Shown here: piece by piece, positions 1 to 6,584 of the stretch
How the letters are laid out: every line of letters starts with the position of its first letter
Numbering within the stretch: position 1 is the first letter of the stretch
Assembly: GCA_030018875.1 (NCBI GenBank)
Contig: JASEHK010000030.1
Location: 1-12,557 of the forward strand
Length of the DNA: 12,557 nucleotides
Direction of reading: 5' to 3'
Source: Endomicrobiia bacterium
Lineage (GTDB): Bacteria; Elusimicrobiota; Endomicrobiia; PHAN01
The notes under the pieces: generated by a model
Told to the model about the DNA's origin: nothing
Seen by the model: the letters and a program-made list of their open reading frames with translations, nothing else
The model's database searches: none
Program-made: the position numbers and the translations under genes

Positions 1-1
1 T

Positions 2-716
2 GTAGCGGTTGATACAATTACAATAGGCGGTCCGTATATTTATGTTGTTGGGCGTTCATCTAATGGTGTTGCGGGGGAGGATTATTTCACAATAAAATAT
101 AACGCTTCAGGTGTGATGCTCTCATCTGTTACTTTTAATGGTGGGTATGAAGATATTGGCAGGGGTATAGCGGTTGACAATTCCGGCAATGTTTATGTAA
201 CCGGTGAGTCAAATAACGGCACAAATCTTGACTGTATTACAATAAAATATAATTCATCTTTGGTATTTCAATCCTCTGCTGTGTTTAATGGTGGGTATTA
301 TGACTATGGCAAGGGTATAGCGGTTGATAATTCCGGCGATGTATATGTTACCGGTGGGTCAGAGAACGGCACAAATTTGGACTATGTTGCAATAAAATAT
401 AATAGTTCTCTTGTATTTCAATCCTCTGCGGTATTTAATGGTGGGTATGTTGATATTGGCTTTGGTATAGCGGTTGACAATTCCGGCAATGTTTATGTTA
501 CGGGTAATTCAGATAACGGCACAAATTATGACTATGTTACAGTAAAGTATAATTCATCTCTGGTATTTCAGTCCTCTGCTGTGTTTAATGGTGGGTTTGA
601 TGAAGGGGGCTTTGGTATAGCGGTTGACAATTCCGGCAATGTTTATGTTACGGGTGTGTCAGATAACGGCACAAATAATGACTTCCGCACAATAAGGTAT
701 CTGCCTTCCGACTTAC
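2..716 (+). repeat. SBBP beta-propeller tandem repeats with exact 150-bp DNA period
   Basis: The phrase ggtatagcggttga recurs at 164, 314, 464 and 614, exactly 150 bp (50 codons) apart. This gives three full units (164-313, 314-463, 464-613) and a partial fourth that ends where the sequence changes to Fn3 near 716. A more divergent unit, about five codons longer, fills 2-163, so the array probably continues upstream. Each unit encodes GIAVDNSGNVYVTG, then ITIKYNSS and SAVFNGGY, which matches the SBBP (beta-propeller repeat) family. Near-identity at DNA level, including silent positions, points to recent unequal recombination or slippage; copy number may vary between strains and the assembly may have collapsed copies. 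Confidence 0.9.
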
Positions 717-3700
717 CCAATGCCTCCGACGACACCACACCGCCCGCAGCGGTGACGAATTTGTCCGGTCAACCGGGAAGCGCATCTGGCGCTGTGCGAC
801 TACAATGGTCAATGCCCGGCGACGACGGGCTTGCGGGCGCGTTGCCGGCGGGTTCGGCTTTCAAAATTCAGGTATCAAGCGTTCCCGACGGCACCGGCGA
901 CGGCAGAACCGGCTGGCTGTATCAGGAAGCGCAGATTTACGTTTCCACGTCGGGCGTTACGCCGAATACAATAGTAAGTTATGTAGTTGCAGGGCTTGTC
1001 CCTGCTTCAACATATTACTTCAAAATCTGGCACGCCGACGAAGTCCCCAACTGGTCCAATCTTTCAAATACCGCCACATCGTGGGCGCAGATTTCCGCGC
1101 CACCGCCCGGCGCAGACAGAGTATGGTCCCGCCCGGCCAACCTCGGCGGCGGCCTGGCTTCCGTGGCGTCTAATTGGTCGCCCGCGGTCGTTCCGTCGAG
1201 CGGGTCCGCGGTCTACTTTAATAATACATCCACGGCGTCGTGCAACTGGGACGTAGCGGGCATTTGGCTTTCATCGTTTACTATGACCGCCGGATACGCC
1301 GGACAAGTCAATCTTTCCACCGATGTATTCATTGACGGCGGCGTTTTCAAGTCGGGGGGCGCTTTGGGCGTGGGCAACAGCCGTCTTGAATTAACCGGCG
1401 ACTTCAACAGCACCGCCGGAGCGATGAGCGTTGGGTCGTCGGGCAAGGTAGTTTTTGTCGGCAATCAATTGCAGCGCGTAAACGCTTCCGGAATGGTGAC
1501 CTTCGAGGTTAATTCGTCGAGCGATGTCGCAAACGTCGTTACGGATTTTATGAGCGTAAACGGCAACGTTTCCATAAAATCAGGGACTTTTCGCGCCGGA
1601 AACGAAATAAGAGTCCGCGGCAACTGGACGCAGGATGGCGGAGTATTCGATGCGCAAAGCAGCACCGTTACATTCGATTCCACAAACCTCCCGCAGAATA
1701 TAAAGGCGCTCGACACCAATCCGTTCAAAAATTTCAAAATCAACGCCACCACTTACGTCTATGTGAATTCGCCTACGGCCGTCACCGGCTCCTTCACGCT
1801 GGCCATGGGCACGTTCGCCCTTGTGTCCGACGGACGGCTCAGCGTGGATACGCGTTCCGACATAGCCGGATATTTCGACGTTGCCGGCGGCACGTTCACC
1901 GCAACGGGCCCCGTAAATATCCTTGCCGGCGGCGCGCTTGATTTGGGCGCGGCATCGCCGTCTACGGTGCGTCTCGCGTCGGGGCTTAATATCGAGGAAG
2001 GCGGCGCGCTCATAGCCGACTCCCTCAACGATACTATTACATGGTACGGAAGTTTCTATCCCATTAAAATGAACGGCGGTTCAAGTCAGGTTGCGGGACT
2101 TACCGTGGACCGTTCGCAAGGCGTGGAGATACATAGCGTAAGCCCCGGCGGTGTTTTCAACAACGTTCGTTTCAGCAATATGTCCGCCGGCTCGCCCGCG
2201 CTCAAAATTCTACATAGCGGCACATCTACGTATGTTTTTAACTGGTTCTTCTTCGATGCGTCAGTTTCCACCAATGTCGCCGCGCCGTATCTGACCGCTC
2301 CCGGCTACATAGTTATGGGCAACGCATCCGGCCCCAACTCCGGACCGTCTTTTGAGTATGACCCCAACAATGTCGTCTTCTGGTCCACCCCGTCGGCTCC
2401 GGGCAGTATGGACGGCGTTACGATGTCGGCCACGGAAATAAAATGGAGTTGGCTCGACGCTTCCAACGACGAGCGGGGTTACCGGCTTAAGTCGTCAACC
2501 GGCGCGCTCATCGCGCAACTCGCCGCCAATGTCACCGGCTATCTTAATTCGGGGCTTACGCCCAACACGTCGTATTCGGTTTACGCCGAAGCGTTCAATC
2601 CCATAGGTGTCGGACAGGGTTCGCCCGTGGACCGCACCACTTACGCCAATCCTCCGTCGGGGACATATCTTTCAAATGTTACATCTCATTCAGTAACGGT
2701 TAGTTGGTCCGCGAACAGCAATCCTGATTACACCCGATGGGGTATTTTGCGCTCAACAGAAAGCGGATTTACATCCACCGCTACATTAAAGGCATTTGCT
2801 GATAATTACACATCAACTTCTTACACGGATACCGCAGGGGTAAACCCTGCGACTACATATTGGTATAAGGTGAATGCATTTAATGAAGATGGGATTGCTT
2901 CGGTCTTTGACCTCGCAATGACGACGATGACGCTCCCGGCCCCGCCGTCGTTTGAGCCCGATTCGACAATTCAGTTACCCGTCAATAACGCCTATTACAA
3001 TTCGCTGTCGATGCTCTCGGGGACGGCTCTTGCTTTAACTTCCGGCGCGACTATCCAAAAAGTTGAGATTGAAATCAAAAATATCACCGACAATACCTAC
3101 TGGAACGCAAGTTCGTGGGTCGCAACATCAAGTTGGGTGGCGACAAGTTACTCAAGTCCGACGTGGACATATGCTTCGCCGTCGTGGACGAGCGGCAAAC
3201 AGTATTCCGTGACATCTCGCGCGACCGACTCGAACAGCACCGTTGAAACTTCGACGTATACTGCGTCATTTATGTATGACACGCAGATTCCCGACTCGGA
3301 TTTAACCGAGCCCGCCACCGGCCAGGGCTACAGCGATATTACGACGATATTGGGGACGGCTTCAGACAACATAGGTGGCGACCTGAATGTGTCGGGGATA
3401 AATGTTGTCAGTATCCGCATCCAGAGAGCCGACAACTATTACTGGACCGGCTCTTCATGGACATCGAACTCCGCGTGGCTTGCGGCTTCGGGAACAACCA
3501 ACTGGAGTTACAGCGCGCTGCCTTCGTGGACAAGCGGATATTACAACATAAACACGACCTGCGTTGACAATGCGGGGAACTATCAAGTCGGATTCGGAAC
3601 GAGAACGTTTTACATAACGGGTCCCGCGAGCCGGCTCGTCCTTACCGTCCCCGGCGAGACATTCGAGCCCGGTTCCGCGCCCGGCAAGACCGGAGTTCCG

Positions 3701-6439
3701 ACGGCTCGGACGGCGGGAGCCGCTTTCACAGTCACCGCCCGCGCCGTGGACAACAATTATTATTTTGACGCTTCCACGAATGCAGCGGTCTCGGCAGTTA
3801 CATCGGACGTTTACGACAGCGAGCCCGCCGCGCAGACGCTCGTCGGCGGAACTACGATTTTCGTTCTCAATCTGGTTACGGGCGGAACTTCGCAAATAAC
3901 CATATCGGCAAGCGCATTGACATCCGCCGCTACAAATGTTTATGTTCAACCCGCCACTGCAACAAAACTTCAGGTTTTGGCGCCCGGTGAAACGGCCGTT
4001 CCCGGAAAGATTACCGCGGCCCCGTACGGGAAAACCGGAACCCCGGATGTGCAGACAGCCGGCGCGGTTTTCAACGCCACCGTCAATCTTGTAGACGATT
4101 ACTACAACAAAGTCGCGCTCAATGAACCGCTCGTCGGGTTGACGACAAGCGACCCTTATGATGCCGAGGCGTCTTCCAATTCTCTTGTCTCCGGAACGCT
4201 GGTGTTCCCGATAACTTTCGTTACGGCTTCGAGCGCGACGGTTACGGCTTCGGACATAGATGAAACCGGAGCGTTTTATTCGCCCGACACTTCGCCGATT
4301 ATCACGGTCAATCCCGGAGTCGGGGCAAAGATTATCGTGGCGCTTCCCGGCGAGGCGTTCGCGCCCGGCTCTCCGACGGGCAAGAGCGGTTCGCCTTCGA
4401 CTCGGAGAACGGGACAGCCCTTCGCTGTTACCGTCAGGGCGACCGACGCTTACTGGAATCTTCAGGTCGCAAGCAATCCTCTCGTCAACATAATCACGAA
4501 CGACCCCGCCGACTCTCATCCGTCCGACGCTTCGCTTGTGTCCGGCGAGAAGACGTTTTCCGTCACATTCGTAACGACCGGCGCATGGACGGTTTGCGCC
4601 ACTGACACCGGCTCCGCTCTGGCGTCTTCGACATCGAGCGTCGTGAATGCTCTCGACGGCATCCCGCCGGCCGCCGTTGCGGATATTACAGGACAGCCCG
4701 GAGTTTCCGACGGAGCAGTTGTTTTGAATTGGACGGCTCCTGGCGATAACGGGTGGGCAAGCCCGCTCACTACGGGGGGCCAGTTTAAAATTCAATACTC
4801 AACATGGGCTGGTGTTTCGTGGTCAACGGCGGCGGCACAAATCACCGTTTCCACATCGGGGGTCACACCGACCGCACAGGTCGCCTACACTGTCGCGGGT
4901 TTAACGGGATGGACGACATATTATTTCAGAATCTGGCACGCCGATAATGTGCCGAACTTGTCGGGACTTTCCAACATCGCCACGACCTACGCTGCCGACT
5001 TCGCCGCGCCCGCTGCTCCGACGGGGCTTTCGCTCATGGCGGTATCTACGGGTTCGATGCACTGGACTTGGCAGGACATCGCGACGAACGAGACCGGCTA
5101 CAGGGTTCAGAACAGCGCCGACGAAGTAATCGCCGACGCGCTGGCTCCGAGCACAACCTTTTACGTCGAGACGGGACTCTCGCCCAATACTTCTTATACC
5201 CGTCGCGTTCGCGCGTACAACGCAGCCGGCGCAAGTTCCAAATCAAACGATGTTACAAAGTTCACTCTCGCAAATCCGCCCACAAATCTGACTTCGCTTT
5301 ATCAGACCGCGACTTCGCTCACGCTTTCATGGTCAGCGGGAGCAGGCGGAAACACGAGATATTATATTGAAAAATCTACCGATGGTGTCAATTTTGCCGC
5401 CATAATCAGTTGGGCGGCTGCCAAAATAGAGCCCAATTATACTGATACCGCAGGGATAAACCCTGCGACTACATACTACTATCGTGTCGGCGGATATAAC
5501 GGCGACGGAGCGCCGACCTCTCTTACTCCGACGATGTCCGTCAAGTCCTCCATCGTTCCGCCCGAAACGATTTCCGGCAGGATGACGCAGTCAAACGGGA
5601 CGCCGATAGCGGCGCTCAGGGTTGAGGCGGTGATGCCCGACGGAAAAACCGGATATTTCGTACATACATCCACTGACGGCAAATATATGTTGACGGGTGT
5701 CGCCGTCGGAAAATACAGGATAAGGACGGCTTGGTCGTTGAACGATGTGACAGCGGTTGTTTACAAGGACGACATAGATAACGGCTCGATAGATGTCAAC
5801 TTTACCCTTGAGGTAAGTTTCGTGCCGGCGACGATATCTGGGGTAATACAAAAAGCGGAAAGCGGAAAGCGGGAAGCGGGGGCTCGCCGGCAAAGTGCCG
5901 CCTCTCTACCTCTCTACCTTTCTACCCCTCTACCTTACGTTGAGATATTGAAAGACGGTGTCGTTGCTTTGAAGGTAGATTGTGACGCCAACGGCCGGTT
6001 TGAAATCGGCAATCTTATGCCCGGAAGTTATGTCGTCAGGGCGTTTAACGGCCTGTCTTACAGCGCGCCGCGCGCGGTCACACTCGCCGAAGGCCAGACA
6101 GCCGCGCCGCATTTTACTTTCGCTCCGATAGCCGATCCCGATGGCGACGTTTACGCTTATCCGAACCCTGCCCGGGGAACTTCGGCGACGCTCCGTTTCA
6201 AGGCCGGAGTCGCTTCGCCCAAGATTGACCTTAAAATATACAGTATAGCGGCCGAGATGGTTCGCTGCGCGGACGAGACCGAGTTCTCTCCGTCGGGCGG
6301 CGGCGTTTACAAGTTCGAGTGGAATCTCGAAAACTCTTCGGGCAGAAAGGTCGCGTCGGGTGTTTACATATATGTGCTGAAGGTCTCTGCCGACGGAGAA
6401 GAAACCGTCGTCAGAAAGAAGATGGCGGTGATAAAATGA
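2..6439 (+). CDS. Giant modular secreted surface protein, 5'-truncated by the window (SBBP propeller, Fn3, Ig-like, FlgD-like C-terminal domain)
   Basis: The frame is open from the window edge, giving at least 2145 residues; the GTG at 113 lies inside a repeat and is not a credible start. By residue from position 2, the order is: SBBP repeats 1-238 (AVDNSGNVYVTG core); Fn3 247-359; Gly/Ser-rich parallel beta-helix-like region 363-793; two Fn3 794-982; two Trp-rich Ig-like domains 983-1208; three related Ig-like units 1209-1553; three Fn3 1554-1854; two carboxypeptidase-regulatory-like domains 1855-2046; and a C-terminal domain 2050-2145 with YPNP and ASGVYIYVLK, typical of FlgD-like / type IX-like sorting tails. 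No catalytic motif is visible, so the inferred role is a cell-surface or released adhesin or structural protein. The signal peptide must lie upstream. Composition is mosaic: SBBP DNA is about 42% GC (121-180) against about 68% at 781-840, by hand count. A low-complexity insert interrupts the second carboxypeptidase-regulatory-like domain. The architecture is confident; the function is not. Confidence 0.93.
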   Translation, partial: VAVDTITIGGPYIYVVGRSSNGVAGEDYFTIKYNASGVMLSSVTFNGGYEDIGRGIAVDNSGNVYVTGESNNGTNLDCITIKYNSSLVFQSSAVFNGGYYDYGKGIAVDNSGDVYVTGGSENGTNLDYVAIKYNSSLVFQSSAVFNGGYVDIGFGIAVDNSGNVYVTGNSDNGTNYDYVTVKYNSSLVFQSSAVFNGGFDEGGFGIAVDNSGNVYVTGVSDNGTNNDFRTIRYLPSDLPNASDDTTPPAAVTNLSGQPGSASGAVRLQWSMPGDDGLAGALPAGSAFKIQVSSVPDGTGDGRTGWLYQEAQIYVSTSGVTPNTIVSYVVAGLVPASTYYFKIWHADEVPNWSNLSNTATSWAQISAPPPGADRVWSRPANLGGGLASVASNWSPAVVPSSGSAVYFNNTSTASCNWDVAGIWLSSFTMTAGYAGQVNLSTDVFIDGGVFKSGGALGVGNSRLELTGDFNSTAGAMSVGSSGKVVFVGNQLQRVNASGMVTFEVNSSSDVANVVTDFMSVNGNVSIKSGTFRAGNEIRVRGNWTQDGGVFDAQSSTVTFDSTNLPQNIKALDTNPFKNFKINATTYVYVNSPTAVTGSFTLAMGTFALVSDGRLSVDTRSDIAGYFDVAGGTFTATGPVNILAGGALDLGAASPSTVRLASGLNIEEGGALIADSLNDTITWYGSFYPIKMNGGSSQVAGLTVDRSQGVEIHSVSPGGVFNNVRFSNMSAGSPALKILHSGTSTYVFNWFFFDASVSTNVAAPYLTAPGYIVMGNASGPNSGPSFEYDPNNVVFWSTPSAPGSMDGVTMSATEIKWSWLDASNDERGYRLKSSTGALIAQLAANVTGYLNSGLTPNTSYSVYAEAFNPIGVGQGSPVDRTTYANPPSGTYLSNVTSHSVTVSWSANSNPDYTRWGILRSTESGFTSTATLKAFADNYTSTSYTDTAGVNPATTYWYKVNAFNEDGIASVFDLAMTTMTLPAPPSFEPDSTIQLPVNNAYYNSLSMLSGTALALTSGATIQKVEIEIKNITDNTYWNASSWVATSSWVATSYSSPTWTYASPSWTSGKQYSVTSRATDSNSTVETSTYTASFMYDTQIPDSDLTEPATGQGYSDITTILGTASDNIGGDLNVSGINVVSIRIQRADNYYWTGSSWTSNSAWLAASGTTNWSYSALPSWTSGYYNINTTCVDNAGNYQVGFGTRTFYITGPASRLVLTVPGETFEPGSAPGKTGVPTARTAGAAFTVTARAVDNNYYFDASTNAAVSAVTSDVYDSEPAAQTLVGGTTIFVLNLVTGGTSQITISASALTSAATNVYVQPATATKLQVLAPGETAVPGKITAAPYGKTGTPDVQTAGAVFNATVNLVDDYYNKVALNEPLVGLTTSDPYDAEASSNSLVSGTLVFPITFVTASSATVTASDIDETGAFYSPDTSPIITVNPGVGAKIIVALPGEAFAPGSPTGKSGSPSTRRTGQPFAVTVRATDAYWNLQVASNPLVNIITNDPADSHPSDASLVSGEKTFSVTFVTTGAWTVCATDTGSALASSTSSVVNALDGIPPAAVADITGQPGVSDGAVVLNWTAPGDNGWASPLTTGGQFKIQYSTWAGVSWSTAAAQITVSTSGVTPTAQVAYTVAGLTGWTTYYFRIWHADNVPNLSGLSNIATTYAADFAAPAAPTGLSLMAVSTGSMHWTWQDIATNETGYRVQNSADEVIADALAPSTTFYVETGLSPNTSYTRRVRAYNAAGASSKSNDVTKFTLANPPTNLTSLYQTATSLTLSWSAGAGGNTRYYIEKSTDGVNFAAIISWAAAKIEPNYTDTAGINPATTYYYRVGGYNGDGAPTSLTPTMSVKSSIVPPETISGRMTQSNGTPIAALRVEAVMPDGKTGYFVHTSTDGKYMLTGVAVGKYRIRTAWSLNDVTAVVYKDDIDNGSIDVNFTLEVSFVPATISGVIQKAESGKREAGARRQSAASLPLYLSTPLPYVEILKDGVVALKVDCDANGRFEIGNLMPGSYVVRAFNGLSYSAPRAVTLAEGQTAAPHFTFAPIADPDGDVYAYPNPARGTSATLRFKAGVASPKIDLKIYSIAAEMVRCADETEFSPSGGGVYKFEWNLENSSGRKVASGVYIYVLKVSADGEETVVRKKMAVIK
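740..1078 (+). repeat. Fn3 module A, copy 1 (paralogous to 4661-4990)
   Basis: This Fn3 domain and the one at 4661-4990 share PPAAV near the start, SGQPG/TGQPG, GAV.L.W..PGD.G, FKIQ, VSTSGVTP and TYYF[KR]IWHAD.VPN..[NG]LSN. They are copies of one module placed almost 4 kb apart in the same protein. Copy 1 carries a perfect hairpin at 989-1005 that copy 2 lacks, while the number of codons is the same. Confidence 0.75.
982..1005 (+). repeat. TGTAG-headed palindrome inside Fn3 module A
   Basis: TGTAG at 982-986 is followed by a perfect 6-bp stem GCAGGG (989-994), a loop cttgt (995-999) and CCCTGC (1000-1005). It is read as codons for AGLVPA at the turn before the Fn3 TYYF strand. The paralogous stretch at 4892-4921 reads VAGLTGWTTY with the same number of codons and no hairpin. 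The head TGTAGTYGCAGGG is shared, in the opposite orientation, with the copies at 2833-2857 and 5449-5473. Confidence 0.75.
2828..2859 (-). repeat. TGTAG-headed palindrome inside Fn3 module C, copy 1 (inverted orientation)
   Basis: CGCAGGG (2833-2839), loop gtaaa (2840-2844) and CCCTGCG (2845-2851) form a perfect 7-bp stem. On the minus strand it begins TGTAGTCGCAGGG (2857 down to 2845), the same head as the copy at 982. On the plus strand it encodes TAGVNPATTY, the turn that leads into the Fn3 YWYKV strand. The 32-bp block 2828-2859 matches 5444-5475 except at one base (g2840 / a5456). The local DNA is AT-rich: 2761-2820 is about 38% GC by hand count. Confidence 0.8.
3626..4660 (+). repeat. 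Triplicated Ig-like unit (about 110-120 residues each)
   Basis: Three consecutive units begin near 3626, 3959 and 4325. Each opens with a short beta-strand and a PGE motif (LTVPGE, LAPGE, ALPGE), followed by PG…GK[TS]G.P, an AG/TG-hydrophobic stretch, a V.[AL]VD/TD..[YW] strand, a S/N-DP/DVYD-like loop with A/S…LV[SG]G, and a final F..[TS]…T strand. Similarity is clear in protein but much lower in DNA than in the SBBP array, so this is an older duplication. The units resemble bacterial invasin/Big-type Ig folds, a recognition by pattern only. They probably act as a stalk. Confidence 0.7.
4661..4990 (+). repeat. Fn3 module A, copy 2 (paralogous to 740-1078)
   Basis: This is the second copy of the PPAAV…GQPG…VSTSGVTP…TYYFRIWHAD Fn3 module. 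It is followed by Fn3 domains at about 5008-5281 and 5282-5563 that pair with those at 2383-2655 and 2656-2947. So an A-B-C set of Fn3 modules occurs twice, with the first set interrupted by the beta-helix-like region between A and B. This copy carries no palindrome at the GLTGWTTY turn. Confidence 0.7.
5444..5475 (-). repeat. TGTAG-headed palindrome inside Fn3 module C, copy 2 (inverted orientation)
   Basis: CGCAGGG (5449-5455), loop ataaa (5456-5460) and CCCTGCG (5461-5467) form a perfect 7-bp stem, followed on the plus strand by ACTACA (5468-5473), so the minus strand begins TGTAGTCGCAGGG. It encodes TAGINPATTY at the turn before the Fn3 YYYRV strand. The match to 2828-2859 is 31 of 32 bp, far higher than the DNA similarity of the rest of the two Fn3 domains. 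Confidence 0.8.
5850..5936 (+). repeat. Heptamer/octamer low-complexity insert within the second carboxypeptidase-regulatory-like domain
   Basis: A purine-rich tract of four gcggaaa-like heptamers (about 5854-5882) is followed by a short hairpin cggca-aag-tgccg (about 5888-5900) and then 4.5 octamers: CCTCTCTA twice, CCTTTCTA, CCCCTCTA and a partial CCTTAC (5901-5937). The reading frame stays open and encodes a basic stretch and then SLPLYLSTPLPY, between ATISGV and YVEILKDG of a domain where these strands normally lie close together. It therefore looks like an in-frame expansion or insertion, not part of the ancestral fold. Confidence 0.75.
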
Positions 6440-6462
6440 AAACGTTGAAAAACTTAAACCGC

Positions 6463-6538
6463 TGTCATTCCCGCGGGCGCGGAAATCCACGATTCCCGCC
6501 GGAGCATAGATTCCCGATTAAGACATTCGGGAATGACA
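6463..6538. mobile_element. 76-bp MITE-like element with 11-bp terminal inverted repeats
   Basis: The left end TGTCATTCCCG (6463-6473) and right end CGGGAATGACA (6528-6538) are perfect inverted repeats. An internal ATTCCCGA/TCGGGAAT stem (6510-6517 with 6527-6534) is also present. The tgtcattcccg…cgggaatgaca type is a known style of small non-autonomous palindromic repeat scattered in many bacterial genomes. No clear target-site duplication can be read at the ends. It encodes no protein of its own; a spurious frame through it gives the CHSRGRGNP-type translation often mis-annotated from such repeats. It separates the giant gene from the five-gene run and could influence the mRNA between them. 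Confidence 0.75.
6510..6534 (+). terminator. Possible stem-loop terminator or processing site within the MITE-like element
   Basis: ATTCCCGA (6510-6517) pairs with TCGGGAAT (6527-6534) across a 9-nt loop. It stands about 70 bp after the stop of the giant gene. There is no run of T after it (acaaatag follows), so it is not a classical intrinsic terminator on either strand. Confidence 0.25.
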
Positions 6539-6584
6539 AATAGGGAAAACCAGGTTTTTCAGAGGTAAGAAGTTAGCAGCAATA

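Noticed and set aside
1..10. tgtagcggtt at the window start as another TGTAG palindrome
   Set aside because: No inverted arm follows; it is the IAVD codon stretch of an SBBP unit.
113..115. GTG as start of the giant gene
   Set aside because: The same frame is open upstream to the window edge and encodes another SBBP-like unit; no ribosome site or signal peptide is present at this point.
4089..4107. ttgtag…ctacaa inverted repeat
   Set aside because: It lies in the VDDYYN codons of the second Ig-like unit, has no G-rich arm or TGTAG-plus-hairpin layout and is likely chance.
3455..4795. Long minus-strand open frame (446 codons)
   Set aside because: It lies opposite the giant gene, its translation is Arg/Ser-rich with no fold-like pattern, and the plus-strand frame encodes clear Ig-like repeats. 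It is a high-GC shadow.
6436..6543. Small plus-strand frame overlapping the stop of the giant gene (MKTLKNLNRCHSRGRGNP…)
   Set aside because: Most of it is the translation of the MITE-like element; the CHSRGRGNP…GNDK pattern is the usual artefact of such repeats.
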